From positions 1 through 64,000 of the forward strand of contig JANXYJ010000137.1 in the NCBI GenBank assembly GCA_025350105.1: a stretch of DNA of 64,000 bases. The letters run 5' to 3'. Shown one piece after another: positions 24,946 through 34,193 of the stretch (positions are counted from its first letter, which is position 1; each line of letters opens with the position of its first letter). The stretch is from Terriglobia bacterium. Its GTDB lineage: Bacteria; Acidobacteriota; Terriglobia; Bryobacterales; Bryobacteraceae. The notes beneath the pieces were generated by a model. The model was not told the origin of the DNA and ran no database searches. It saw only the letters and a list, made by a program, of their open reading frames with translations. The position numbers and the translations under genes were made by a program.

Positions 24946-26286
24946 ATGCAACCTGCACCTGGGAAGGCTCCCGGCGGTGATCCGCCTGAAGCGTCCCTGG
25001 CGATTGAGCGTTTTCTCATAGCCAGCAAAAAACCTGTATTGATGGAAGCCGGAGAAAAACCGTTCGCGGTGTCGCGGGAGACGTTTGTGGTAACCCTGCG
25101 CGGCAACTGGGTGGTGATTGAGTGTTGGGATGCGCGGCGGAACTTGTCGCGCAGAGTGACCGGCATTAAGCTGGAAAAACCCGGCCGGCTGGAACTGGAA
25201 GTAGAGCGCTTTGGCCAAAAAGACGGCACGCTGACCTTGGCGGATTTGGCGCGCGGGTCCAATCAACACCTGGCAAAGAAGGGCGAGCGGTTGAAGTATC
25301 GCGAACAATTTCGCGAAAGTCTGTATCGGCAGTTTCCGGACTGGCGGGTGTCGGCGGTGAGCGCCGAACAAGATCTGCACAACAGTTTTTCGCCGGGGTA
25401 TCCGCGGGCGTTTTTGCGGCGGGGCAATACGGGGTTGGCGGCGATTGGGGCACCCGCCGTTGAAGAAGGAACCAGCAAAGGTAACGCGGAAGCGGCGCTC
25501 AGTTTTGGCCTGATCTGGTTGGATTATCTGCGGCGGCGTGAACCAAGAGTGGCGGTGGAAGGGCTGGTTCTGTTGGTACCAGCCGGGCACGAGCATGCAT
25601 TGTGCCAGCGCGTGCGGCTGCTGAATGAGAATGTGGCCAAGTACGCGGTGTTCGTGCATGAGGGTGGGTCCATTGGACAACCCAACGAGCAGCAAGTTGA
25701 TCCCAACGATTACACGAATCTGGACACCCGGCTGGAGGCGGGCACGCAGGAACGCACACGGTTTTCTTCGCGGGAGCATTTTTCGCCGCCTGATGCCGAG
25801 GTGGTGCTGGAATCGAAAATCCGCGCGAACATAGAAGAAATCGATGCAACATTATTGCCCAATCCTGTTTATGGGCAAATTCCACATTTTGCCGGAGCCG
25901 ATCGCGGGCGCATGGATTTGCTGGCGGTGGACCGCGATGGGCGGTTGGCCGTGCTGGAACTGAAAGTAGACCAGGATATCCATTTGCCTTTGCAAGCCTT
26001 GGACTATTGGATGCGAGTGAAGTGGCACCTGGACCGGGGCGAGTTCGCGGCACGCGGTTTCTTTCCGGGCATCACGCTATCGAATGAGCTGCCGCGCATT
26101 TTGCTGGTGGCACCGGCGATGGAGTTTCATCCGACGAATGAAACCGTTTTAAGGTACTTAAAGCCGGAAATCCCTATCGAACGCATGGGAATCGGAATAG
26201 AATGGAGGCGGGAGTTGAAGGTGGTGTATCGGCCACCGGTAAGCTTATGGCCCTCGCCGTTCTCCGACAAATCAAGCAAGCCTTAG
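24946..26286 (+). CDS. PD-(D/E)XK nuclease-like protein
   Basis: A 446-residue soluble protein. The C-terminal third contains GRMDLLAVDRDGRLAVLELK, in which Asp324, Glu338 and Lys340 fit the D-x(n)-ExK centre of the PD-(D/E)XK fold, followed by LPLQALDYWMRVKWH, like the DUF91/NucS-type helix. The N-terminal 300 residues are unassigned and well composed (ECWDARRNLSRRVTGIKLE; LEGLVLLVPAGH-like strand). Nuclease activity is an inference from the motif alone. The following DUF697-like gene overlaps its end, and the tannase gene is divergent with about 90 bases between. Confidence 0.65.
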   Translation: MQPAPGKAPGGDPPEASLAIERFLIASKKPVLMEAGEKPFAVSRETFVVTLRGNWVVIECWDARRNLSRRVTGIKLEKPGRLELEVERFGQKDGTLTLADLARGSNQHLAKKGERLKYREQFRESLYRQFPDWRVSAVSAEQDLHNSFSPGYPRAFLRRGNTGLAAIGAPAVEEGTSKGNAEAALSFGLIWLDYLRRREPRVAVEGLVLLVPAGHEHALCQRVRLLNENVAKYAVFVHEGGSIGQPNEQQVDPNDYTNLDTRLEAGTQERTRFSSREHFSPPDAEVVLESKIRANIEEIDATLLPNPVYGQIPHFAGADRGRMDLLAVDRDGRLAVLELKVDQDIHLPLQALDYWMRVKWHLDRGEFAARGFFPGITLSNELPRILLVAPAMEFHPTNETVLRYLKPEIPIERMGIGIEWRRELKVVYRPPVSLWPSPFSDKSSKP

Positions 26287-27149
26287 CTACACTGAACCCG
26301 AAAGATCTGCGCGAATCGGTTTCGCGGCCGTTGCGGGTAGGGTTGATTGCCGTTTCGCCCGCCGACCTGGGCCGCATGGAAGCGTACTTTGCACCCCTGC
26401 ATTTATCGCCGGAACGGAGGGCGGAAGCGTTGCGCATTCTGGTGCGGGGTGGAAGCGCGGATTGCGATCTGCAGATTTACGATAGCGCGTTACTACGGCC
26501 GAAGACGTTGGCGAAGGATGCGGCGTTCGCGTTTGATCCGGCAAATCCAGAAGATTGCGTGCGGCGTATTTTGCGGGCACGGCCAGAGCTGATGCTGCCG
26601 CTGGCCCGGCAACTGTTTCCGTTTCGCAACCCAGCGGCGCACAACATCATTCGCAGCGTGGCGAAAGAGAATGCTGTGTTTTCGCTGGCCACCGCGCTGC
26701 CCGATGTGGTGCCGTTTTTATCGCTGCCGTGGGCGATTGGCGAGTTCAGTTCCGACACGGCGTTTCTGACCATGAACCAGATCCGGATGGTGTTTATGTT
26801 GGCGGCGGTGAGCGACCGGCCGTTTGGATATGGCGAGCAGAGCTCAGAGATTGGGTCGATTATTGCAAGCGCGTTTGGCTGGCGGGCGATTGCGCGCGAA
26901 CTGATCGGCAAGGTTCCCTTTGGCGGCGGCCTGGTGCCGAAAGCGGGCATTGCATGGGCCGGGACGTATGCGGTGGGGCTATCAATGGAACGATTGTATA
27001 GACTGGGATACGGGCTTTCACGCGAAGAACGCAAGGGTGTTTATGAAGAGGCGTTTCAGCACGGCAAGCAAGTGGCGGGTGTGCTTTTGAAGGGATTGCG
27101 CCAAAAAAAAGACACCCTGGTCAAGCCGGCGGAATCGAAAGCAAGTTAA
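26247..27149 (+). CDS. DUF697-like membrane-associated protein
   Basis: About 300 residues from ATG 26247 (ATG 26202 would add 15). The N-terminal half looks like a small alpha/beta domain (PLRVGLIAVSPADLGRME). The C-terminal half matches the DUF697-type helical region usually attached to small GTPases: NIIRSVAKENAVFSLATALP, then DVVPFLSLPWAIGEF, MVFMLAAVSDRPFGYG and GLVPKAGIAWAGTYAVG. No G-domain P-loop is present. It overlaps the PD-(D/E)XK-like gene by 40 (or 85) bases, implying coupled expression. Membrane association is likely from the hydrophobic segments. Function unknown. Confidence 0.65.
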   Translation: MALAVLRQIKQALATLNPKDLRESVSRPLRVGLIAVSPADLGRMEAYFAPLHLSPERRAEALRILVRGGSADCDLQIYDSALLRPKTLAKDAAFAFDPANPEDCVRRILRARPELMLPLARQLFPFRNPAAHNIIRSVAKENAVFSLATALPDVVPFLSLPWAIGEFSSDTAFLTMNQIRMVFMLAAVSDRPFGYGEQSSEIGSIIASAFGWRAIARELIGKVPFGGGLVPKAGIAWAGTYAVGLSMERLYRLGYGLSREERKGVYEEAFQHGKQVAGVLLKGLRQKKDTLVKPAESKAS

Positions 27150-27207
27150 CGCCAGCCAGTTGAAACGTTTCCGCTCGTTTTGCGTCTAAGTGAGCAAGGA
27201 GTCTGTT

Positions 27208-28026
27208 GTGCGAACTCTGCTACCTGTATTTCTACTGATCAGCATATTTCTACTGATCAGCAGTGGTTTGTTTGCGGATACGGTTACGTTTCAGGACGGC
27301 CGAAGCGTGAATGGATCCTATTTAGGCGGCGATGCGCGGACCGTCCGAGTGGCCGTGGGGGACCGGGTGGAGACGTATTCGGTTTCCGATGTGCGCAACA
27401 TCACGTTCGGATCTGCGGCGCAATCAAGCGCGCCGCCGCAGCCAAACGTGGTTCCGCCACCTGTGTATCGTGAGCGGCCGGTGCCGCCGCAACCTACGGC
27501 AACAGCGGCGCGGATGAGCAGCGGCGAAATTCCGACGGGCACGGTGCTGACCGTTCGTCTGATTGACGATGTGGATTCGCAGCGCGACCGAATGGGACAG
27601 ACCTATCGTGCGTCGCTCGATGAACCGGTGCTGGATGGGGCGGGCAATACGGTGGTAACGCGCGGCGCCGATGTGGTGATCAAACTGGTGGATGACAAGG
27701 AATCGGGCAAGATCGAAGGCAAAACAATTCTAACCCTGGACGTTGTTTCGCTGAACATCAACGGGCGGCCTGTGGAGATTGACACGGCGAACGTCTCGCA
27801 GGAAAGCGAATCGCGCACCGGGCGGAGCGCCAAGGTGATCGGCGGCACGGCGGTGCTGGGAACGATCATCGGAGCGATCGCCGGCGGCGGAAAAGGCGCG
27901 GCAATTGGCGCGGCATCCGGCGCGGGCGTGGGCACGGCGGCGCAGGTACTCACCAAAGGCCAGCGCGTGCGCATTCCATCGGAAACGCGGTTGACCTTCA
28001 CGCTGCAGCAGCCCGTGCGAATCTAG
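27208..28026 (+). CDS. exported glycine-zipper protein
   Basis: A 272-residue exported protein. GTG 27208 is the start because AAGGAG lies 6 bases upstream; an earlier GTG at 27190 lacks a site. The signal peptide contains a duplicated FLLIS segment caused by an 18-base tandem repeat at 27227-27262. A short SH3-like strand region follows ([19 protein letters not shown]), then a Pro-rich linker and a beta domain ([14 protein letters not shown]). The C-terminus has a glycine zipper, [17 protein letters not shown], then [15 protein letters not shown], typical of outer-membrane-associated proteins. Function unknown; common in Acidobacteria by impression. Confidence 0.75.
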   Translation: MRTLLPVFLLISIFLLISSGLFADTVTFQDGRSVNGSYLGGDARTVRVAVGDRVETYSVSDVRNITFGSAAQSSAPPQPNVVPPPVYRERPVPPQPTATAARMSSGEIPTGTVLTVRLIDDVDSQRDRMGQTYRASLDEPVLDGAGNTVVTRGADVVIKLVDDKESGKIEGKTILTLDVVSLNINGRPVEIDTANVSQESESRTGRSAKVIGGTAVLGTIIGAIAGGGKGAAIGAASGAGVGTAAQVLTKGQRVRIPSETRLTFTLQQPVRI

Positions 28027-28052
28027 AGACTGGCTGCTACACTGAACTGATT

Positions 28053-28223
28053 ATGGCCATAAGTAAGGACCTGTTGGAGATTCTGGTTTGCCCGTTGTGC
28101 AAGGCGACGCTGGAGCTGAAGCAGGATGAAAATGGCCTGAAGTGTACGCAGTGCAGGCGCGTCTATCCCATTCGCGACGACATCCCGGTGATGCTGGTGG
28201 ACGAAGCCAGAGTGGAAGACTAG
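28053..28223 (+). CDS. Trm112 family zinc-ribbon protein
   Basis: A 56-residue protein: [18 protein letters not shown], then [20 protein letters not shown]. Two CxxC knuckles and the [11 protein letters not shown] end are diagnostic of the Trm112/UPF0434 (YcaR) family. In eukaryotes and archaea Trm112 activates methyltransferases; the bacterial role is less clear. It often precedes lipid A or KDO genes, and here the next genes are a GT9 glycosyltransferase and msbA, which fits an envelope locus. The glycosyltransferase start lies about 6 bases after the TAG. Confidence 0.85.
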   Translation: MAISKDLLEILVCPLCKATLELKQDENGLKCTQCRRVYPIRDDIPVMLVDEARVED

Positions 28224-28228
28224 GCCTG

Positions 28229-29197
28229 GTGGCGGAAACGCCGATGCCATCTGTGATAGAGCGGCCTTCTGTTTTAGAGCGCGTGCCGGTTTTAGACCGC
28301 CTGGGGAGGGGCTCGCAGGTTTGCGTGATTCGACTGCGGTCACTGGGCGACTGCGTGCTGACCACACCTGCGCTGGCGCTGCTGAAGGCTCATCGGCCTG
28401 ATCTGAAAATTACCGTGGTGGTGGAGCCCCGTTTTGCGGGTGTGTTTGAGGGTAATCCGGACGTGCAAGCCGTCTCCACCAGCCCACGGCACGCCGATCT
28501 GGTAATCAATCTGCATGGTGGGACGCGCAGCATGTGGATGACCTCTGGAATAGCGACAGGAACCTTCGCCAAGTTTCGGGCGGGTTTCGCGCATCATCGC
28601 TATAACTTCATTTATTCGGAGAAGATTCCCAGCGCGCAGGAAATTTTGGGCGTAACGCGGCCGGTGCACACGGCGGAACATTTAGCATCCGCGATGTTTT
28701 ATCTGGGCGTACCAATGGGCGAGATCCCGCGTGCGAAATTGGCGGCGGAACCGGAAGCGCGCGCGACACCCTATGTAGTGATTCATCCTTTTGCTTCGGC
28801 GCCAGGAAAGGCGTGGCCGGTGGAGCGTTTTGCGGCCCTGGCGGGAGAATTATTGCAAGCGGGGCTGACGCCGGTGATTGTAGCGGGGCCTTACGATGAC
28901 ACAACGGCATTGGCGGCGTTCGAGGTTTTGCGCAATGCGCCGCTATCGAAGGTAAGAAACCTGATGGCCGGCGCGGCGTTGTTGGTGGGCAATGACAGCG
29001 GGCCAGCGCACATTGCGGCAGCGTTTGGAGTGCCCGTGGTGGTGTTGTTTGGACCGTCCGACCCGGTGACGTGGGCTCCGTGGAAGACGGAGGCGCGGGT
29101 GCTGACCTCGTCCGAAAGCATCGCAAACATAAGTCTGGAAGATGTCTTGGCGGCAGCGACGGCTTTAAAATTGAAAAGCCTGAAGGTAAAGGCATGA
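28229..29197 (+). CDS. glycosyltransferase family 9 (ADP-heptose:LPS heptosyltransferase-like)
   Basis: About 322 residues. VCVIRLRSLGDCVLTTPALA begins the GT9 domain near residue 30, and LLVGNDSGPAHIAAAFGVPV then VLFGPSDPVTW is the C-terminal nucleotide-sugar site. The family transfers heptose or related sugars to LPS core at the inner membrane. Start is GTG 28229 or ATG 28244; both precede a poorly conserved 25-residue extension. It overlaps msbA by 4 bases (ATGA), tying it to LPS assembly and export. Confidence 0.88.
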   Translation: MAETPMPSVIERPSVLERVPVLDRLGRGSQVCVIRLRSLGDCVLTTPALALLKAHRPDLKITVVVEPRFAGVFEGNPDVQAVSTSPRHADLVINLHGGTRSMWMTSGIATGTFAKFRAGFAHHRYNFIYSEKIPSAQEILGVTRPVHTAEHLASAMFYLGVPMGEIPRAKLAAEPEARATPYVVIHPFASAPGKAWPVERFAALAGELLQAGLTPVIVAGPYDDTTALAAFEVLRNAPLSKVRNLMAGAALLVGNDSGPAHIAAAFGVPVVVLFGPSDPVTWAPWKTEARVLTSSESIANISLEDVLAAATALKLKSLKVKA

Positions 29198-31011
29198 GCC
29201 AGTTGTTGCGGCTGCTGCGCTATTCGCGTCCGTATATGCCGCACGTGGTGCTATCGGTGTTCCTGATGGCGTGCGTGGGTGCAGCGCAGGCGCTGACGGC
29301 TTTACTGATTGGGCCGGTGTTCGATCGGGTGCTGAATCCGAAAGCAACGGAAGCGCCGGTGCTGCTCTTCACACTTCCCCTCTTCCGGCATCGCGTTTTT
29401 TTGAACGACCTGATGCCGGCCGGGATTCACAATGTGTGGACCATGGTGGCGGTGGCGATTCTGGCGGTGTTTCTGGTGAAAGGCGTTTTCGATTATGCAG
29501 CCAATTATCTGATCAACTATGTTGGATTATCGGCCGTAACAGATTTCCGGCAAACTGTCTTTGATCGTGTCGTGCATCAGGACGCACATTTCTTTGAGGC
29601 CAACTCCACCGCGCGCGTGATGTCGTCCATCATGAACGATCTGGAAAAAATCCAAGTTGCGCTATCGCACATTCTGGCGGATTGGCTGCGGCAAAGTTTT
29701 ACGGCGCTGGGTCTGCTGGCGGTAGTGCTGCAAACGGATTTCAGGCTGGGTTTTTTCAGTTTGACGGTTTTGCCGTTTGTGTTGGTGCCGACGATCCGGC
29801 TGGGCCGCAGAATCCGGCGGACCACGAGGAGCGCGCAAGATAATGCCGCCGAGCTGAATCAGGTTTTGCAAGAGACGCTGAGCGGACATCAAGTCGTAAA
29901 AAGTTTTGGCGCTGAGGAGGTGGAATCGAATCGCTTTCGCGACCGCGCTGAAAAGCTGCGCGACAGCAACTTGCGCTACGTAGCCCAGCAATCGATTTCC
30001 AGCCCGTTGATTGAGTTTTTTGGCGCAGTGACAATCGTGGGACTACTGACCTATGCGCGGACGCAGATCAAAGCGGGAGCAATGTCGACCGGCGAGTTCA
30101 CCAGTTTTGTGATCGCGCTGCTGATGCTGTATGAACCGGTAAAGCGGCTGACGGGCATTCACAATATTTTTCAGCAGGCGTTAGGCGCGTCGCAAAAAGT
30201 TTTCGAATATCTAGACCGGGATCAACAGGTGAAGGAACGCCCGGGGGCGGTGAAGCTGGCGCGATTCGAAAAAGCGATTGTGTTCGAGCATGTCAGCTTT
30301 CATTACCCAAGCGCACCGAATGGATTTGGCTTTGACGGGATTCAACTGGAAGTTAAGGCTGGGCAGGTGGTGGCACTGGTGGGATCAAGCGGCGCGGGAA
30401 AAACGACGCTGGCCAACTTAGTCCCACGCTTTTACGATGTGACCAGCGGTGCCATTCGCATTGATGGCCGCGACGTTCGGGATTTGCGTTTGGCTTCTTT
30501 GCGCGACAAAATCAGCACCGTGGCGCAGGATACGTTTTTGTTCAACGATACGGTGGCGGCCAACATTGGCTACGGGTTGCGCCACGCGACGCAAGAACAA
30601 ATTCAGGAAGCGGCGCGCAACGCACTGGCGGAAGAGTTCATCGAAAAGCTGCCGCAAGGATACCAGACGATTATTGGCGAACGCGGCGCAAAGCTTTCCG
30701 GTGGGCAACGGCAACGCCTGGCGATTGCGCGGGCATTGTTGAAAAATGCCCCGATCCTGATTCTGGACGAAGCGACCTCGCATTTGGATACGGAGTCCGA
30801 ACGGCTGGTGCAAGTGGCGCTGGGGAATCTAATGGAACATCGTACGGTGATTGTGATTGCACACCGGCTTTCCACGGTGCGGAGAGCGGACAAGATCGTG
30901 GTGCTGGATCAGGGCCGGATCGCCGAAACCGGAACCCATGAAGAATTGATGAGCCGCGGCGGCATTTATCAACGCTTGCACGACATGCAGTTTTTGGAAG
31001 CGGATGCGTGA
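29194..31011 (+). CDS. msbA: lipid A/phospholipid export ABC transporter MsbA
   Basis: A 605-residue half-transporter: an N-terminal six-helix domain (first helix LSVFLMACVGAAQALTALLI) and a C-terminal ATPase with Walker A VGSSGAGKTT, signature LSGGQRQRLAIARAL, Walker B ILILDEATSHLD and switch His in VIAHRLST. It flips lipid A-core across the inner membrane. The ATG at 29194 overlaps the GT9 stop, with AAGG just upstream; upstream in-frame sequence lies inside the GT9 gene. The GT9-msbA context fits lipid A export rather than drug efflux. Confidence 0.9.
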   Translation: MSQLLRLLRYSRPYMPHVVLSVFLMACVGAAQALTALLIGPVFDRVLNPKATEAPVLLFTLPLFRHRVFLNDLMPAGIHNVWTMVAVAILAVFLVKGVFDYAANYLINYVGLSAVTDFRQTVFDRVVHQDAHFFEANSTARVMSSIMNDLEKIQVALSHILADWLRQSFTALGLLAVVLQTDFRLGFFSLTVLPFVLVPTIRLGRRIRRTTRSAQDNAAELNQVLQETLSGHQVVKSFGAEEVESNRFRDRAEKLRDSNLRYVAQQSISSPLIEFFGAVTIVGLLTYARTQIKAGAMSTGEFTSFVIALLMLYEPVKRLTGIHNIFQQALGASQKVFEYLDRDQQVKERPGAVKLARFEKAIVFEHVSFHYPSAPNGFGFDGIQLEVKAGQVVALVGSSGAGKTTLANLVPRFYDVTSGAIRIDGRDVRDLRLASLRDKISTVAQDTFLFNDTVAANIGYGLRHATQEQIQEAARNALAEEFIEKLPQGYQTIIGERGAKLSGGQRQRLAIARALLKNAPILILDEATSHLDTESERLVQVALGNLMEHRTVIVIAHRLSTVRRADKIVVLDQGRIAETGTHEELMSRGGIYQRLHDMQFLEADA

Positions 31012-31103
31012 GCTACGATTTGAGCAAACGGTGCCGTGAGTAAACGGCGGCGTGAAATCATCCATAATAAATAAATGTCAGCCCAGCCACGGAGCCGAGC
31101 CCG

Positions 31104-32006
31104 TTGAAAAGTCCGCTGCGGAGCATGACCGGTTTTGCCCGCGCGCGGCGCGCTTTCGCCGACGGGGAACTGGTGGTGAGTGTGAAGAGCGTGAATCACC
31201 GCGGACTGGATTTGGCGATCCAGTCGTCGTCCATGCTCGACGCATTTGAAGGCGCCATCCGCACCATGGTGAAAGCGCAGGTTTCGCGCGGCCATGTGGA
31301 AGTACGCGTATCCATTCCTAAAAACGGTGCTGGCAGTGAAACATTTTCGTTGAATCGGGAGTTTTTGCACGCATACCTGCAGGCGTTTCGCGCGGAGGCG
31401 ATGGCACACGACCTGGAGAACAAACCCGACCTGAACGCGGCGCTGCGGATACCGGGGATGATGATGGAGTCGGGCGAATCGAGCGCGCCAGAGGGAACCG
31501 AAGAAGCGTTACGCGAGGCCTTACAGCGGGCGCTGGAGGAGCTGAACACCTTCCGGGCACGCGAAGGGGCGGAGATCGCCAAGGAACTTTTCACACACAA
31601 TGCGCAGGTGGCGGCGGCGGCGCGGGAGATGGAACAACTGCGGCAGGGGACACAGGAAAGCTACCAGGCGCGGTTGACAGACCGGTTGAGGGAGATCGCC
31701 AAGGGGATTGCCATCGATCCACAAAGGTTGGCGCAGGAAGCAGCAATTTTGGCCGATCGCAGCGATATTGGCGAAGAACTGGCGCGGCTGAGAATTCATT
31801 CCGGGCAATTGGATCAGATTCTGCAGGCTGGCGGTGAAGTGGGCAAGAAGCTGGATTTTCTGTTGCAGGAAATGAATCGCGAAACCAACACGATTCTTTC
31901 GAAGACCAACGGCGCGGGCGAGGCGGCGTTGCGGATCACCGAGTTGGGCCTGCGCGCCAAGGCAGCGATTGAGAAAGTCCGTGAACAGAGTTTGAACTTA
32001 GAATAA
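31104..32006 (+). CDS. yicC: YicC family endoribonuclease-like protein
   Basis: A 300-residue protein: RSMTGFARARRAF at the start, SVKSVNHRGLDLAIQ, and the C-terminal hallmark GKKLDFLLQEMNRETNTILSK, typical of YicC. E. coli YicC is reported to promote RNA decay. The start is TTG 31104, giving the usual short extension before SMTGFAR; GGAG lies 9 bases upstream. Its stop shares a base with the gmk ATG, the widely conserved yicC-gmk-rpoZ order. Confidence 0.93.
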   Translation: MKSPLRSMTGFARARRAFADGELVVSVKSVNHRGLDLAIQSSSMLDAFEGAIRTMVKAQVSRGHVEVRVSIPKNGAGSETFSLNREFLHAYLQAFRAEAMAHDLENKPDLNAALRIPGMMMESGESSAPEGTEEALREALQRALEELNTFRAREGAEIAKELFTHNAQVAAAAREMEQLRQGTQESYQARLTDRLREIAKGIAIDPQRLAQEAAILADRSDIGEELARLRIHSGQLDQILQAGGEVGKKLDFLLQEMNRETNTILSKTNGAGEAALRITELGLRAKAAIEKVREQSLNLE

Positions 32007-32629
32007 TGACCACGGTCTTCATTATTTCCGCGCCGTCGGGCAGCGGCAAATCGACGCTGGTGGAGCAATTAATGCGGCAGGTGCCGCGGCTGCGTTTTTC
32101 GGTTTCCTACACCACGCGGCAGCCACGCGGGAAAGAAGCTGACGGGGTGGACTACTTCTTCGTGTCACGCGAGGAATTTGAAGCCCGTATTGTAAAAGAC
32201 GAATTTTTGGAATACGCCGAGGTTTTCGGCAACTATTACGGCACGCACGTGAGCGACCTGGACCGCGCGGGGAGGGAGGGCGTGGACCTGGTGCTCGACA
32301 TCGATGTGCAAGGTGCGCGACAATTAAGACAGAAGTTGAAGACCCGCATTCCGGGGCCGGTGTCGATTTTTATTTTGGCGCCCAGCCGGCAAATTTTAGA
32401 GGAGCGCCTGCGGGCGCGCAACCAGGATTCCGAACCGGTGATCCAACGGCGCTTAAACGAAGCGGCGGAGGAAATTAGAAACTATCCGGAATACGACTAC
32501 GTGCTGGTGAACCGCGAAGTGGCGGCGTCGGTGGATACGTTGGTTTCCATCGTGAAAGCAACCCGAAACCGGCGGGACCGGATGGACGCAGAAGTTCGAC
32601 GGATATTGGAGACTTTTGGCAATGGCTGA
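32006..32629 (+). CDS. gmk: guanylate kinase
   Basis: A 207-residue enzyme that phosphorylates GMP to GDP. The P-loop APSGSGKST is at 9-17, and SVSYTTRQPRGKEADGVDYF gives the GMP-binding region. LDIDVQGARQLRQ and the C-terminal DYVLVNREV are normal. The start overlaps the yicC stop by one base and its end overlaps rpoZ by 8 bases. Confidence 0.97.
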   Translation: MTTVFIISAPSGSGKSTLVEQLMRQVPRLRFSVSYTTRQPRGKEADGVDYFFVSREEFEARIVKDEFLEYAEVFGNYYGTHVSDLDRAGREGVDLVLDIDVQGARQLRQKLKTRIPGPVSIFILAPSRQILEERLRARNQDSEPVIQRRLNEAAEEIRNYPEYDYVLVNREVAASVDTLVSIVKATRNRRDRMDAEVRRILETFGNG

Positions 32630-32888
32630 TAATTTGAGACCAGGTTCGCACAACACGATTCCGGACGATCCGGAAGGCAGCGCGTATCGTTTTATCATCG
32701 TAGCGGCGAAGCGCGCGCGCCAGTTGCAGAACGGGGCCCGCAGCCTGCTGCCCACCACCAACAAGAAGCCTACGGTGGCGGCGATGGAAGAAGTGCGCCG
32801 GGGTTTGGTGCAGTACGAAGATTCAATTTTCCTGCAGGCGCAGATTGACCGCGCCGCGCGCGCCGAAGCCTTAGCCAACGAAAAGTAG
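32622..32888 (+). CDS. rpoZ: RNA polymerase omega subunit
   Basis: An 88-residue protein with the omega core SAYRFIIVAAKRARQLQNGA followed by KKPTVAAMEEVRRGLV, corresponding to the region that clamps the beta' C-terminus. Omega assists RNA polymerase assembly. ATG 32622 overlaps the gmk end by 8 bases; a TTG 6 bases earlier is possible. Position after gmk is the conserved order. Confidence 0.92.
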   Translation: MADNLRPGSHNTIPDDPEGSAYRFIIVAAKRARQLQNGARSLLPTTNKKPTVAAMEEVRRGLVQYEDSIFLQAQIDRAARAEALANEK

Positions 32889-32924
32889 GCGCTACTCCTC
32901 TCACGGAAGCTACGGGAGACGGTT

Positions 32925-34193
32925 TTGTCCACCAAGAACATTGCGCTCGGGGTAGGCGGCGGCATCGCTGCCTACAAATCCGCTGAGTTGGCACGCGCAT
33001 TGATGGAGCGCGACTGCACGGTGGACGTGGTGATGACTCGCGCGGCGGAGGAGTTTATACGGCCGCTAACCTTCGCGGGGCTTACCGGGCGGAAGGTGCA
33101 TTCGCATTTGTTCGCTACCTCCGGTAGCGAGGATACACTTAACTCCGCGATCGATCATATCCGCATTGGACAGGAAGCTGCGGCCTTGGTGATTGCCCCG
33201 GCCACTGCGGATCTCCTCGCAAAACTGGCCCATGGCCTGGCGGACGATCTACTCACCACCATGTATTTGGCGTTTACCGGCCCGGTGATTCTGGCACCGG
33301 CGATGAACACCAACATGTGGAATCATCCCGCGACCCAAACCAATCTGAAGACGTTGCGCGCACGGGGTCATGTCATCGTCGAACCCGATGACGGGTTGCT
33401 GGCGTGCGGCGTAGTGGGACCCGGGCGATTGGCGGAGCCGGTGCGGATTGCGGATCTGGTGATGCGGGCGCTGGAACATCAGCAACCTGATCTGGCCCAT
33501 CTTCTTCACGGCGAGACGATTCTGATCACGGCCGGGCCGACGCAAGAACCGATTGATGGCGTTCGATTCATCAGCAACCGGTCCAGCGGTAAGATGGGTT
33601 ACGCGTTGGCGGAGGAAGCGGTGGCGCGGGGTGCGAAAGTTGTGTTGGTTTCGGGGCCGGTGCATTTGAGGCCGCCTCGCGGCGTGACGCTGGTGCCGGT
33701 GCGCACGGCGGCGGAGATGCGGCAGGCGGTGATGGAACAGTTGAGCGAGGCGACCATCATCATTAAAGCGGCGGCAGTGGCGGATTATTATGTGCCAGAT
33801 GCGCCTTCGCAAAAACGGAAGAAAACGAGCGAACCGTTAACGCTGGCTCTTGCGCCGACCATCGATATTCTGGCGGAGCTGGGAACGAAAAAAGGCGGGC
33901 GGCTGTTGATTGGCTTCGCTGCTGAAACGGCAAATTTGATAGACGAAGCGCGGCGCAAGCTGATTGCTAAGAATTGCGACATGGTGGTGGCAAATGCAGT
34001 GGTGGGCCCCAACGGCGAGAAACCCGGCATAGGATTTGAGGCCGACGACAACGAAGTTGTGTTGGTGAAACGCGATGAAGCCATTCCGGTGAGCCGCGCG
34101 CCGAAGCGAAGGATTGCAGCGTGGATTCTGGATGAGGTTCGAAACCTGCGTTTGGCGGCGCCGGTAACCGCACAGACTGCGCAGGGAATCTAA
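32925..34193 (+). CDS. coaBC: bifunctional phosphopantothenoylcysteine decarboxylase/synthetase
   Basis: A 422-residue CoA biosynthesis enzyme. CoaC half: IALGVGGGIAAYKSAELARA, the catalytic His in SAIDHIRIGQEA, APATADLLAKLAHG and APAMNTNMWNHPATQ, and the Cys loop LLACGVVGPGRLAEP. CoaB half: LITAGPTQEPIDGVRFISNR, SSGKMGYALAEEA, then KAAAVADYYVP. The start is TTG 32925 with GGGAGA about 6 bases upstream; no ATG exists nearby. It lies 36 bases after rpoZ in the same transcription direction. Confidence 0.95.
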   Translation: MSTKNIALGVGGGIAAYKSAELARALMERDCTVDVVMTRAAEEFIRPLTFAGLTGRKVHSHLFATSGSEDTLNSAIDHIRIGQEAAALVIAPATADLLAKLAHGLADDLLTTMYLAFTGPVILAPAMNTNMWNHPATQTNLKTLRARGHVIVEPDDGLLACGVVGPGRLAEPVRIADLVMRALEHQQPDLAHLLHGETILITAGPTQEPIDGVRFISNRSSGKMGYALAEEAVARGAKVVLVSGPVHLRPPRGVTLVPVRTAAEMRQAVMEQLSEATIIIKAAAVADYYVPDAPSQKRKKTSEPLTLALAPTIDILAELGTKKGGRLLIGFAAETANLIDEARRKLIAKNCDMVVANAVVGPNGEKPGIGFEADDNEVVLVKRDEAIPVSRAPKRRIAAWILDEVRNLRLAAPVTAQTAQGI

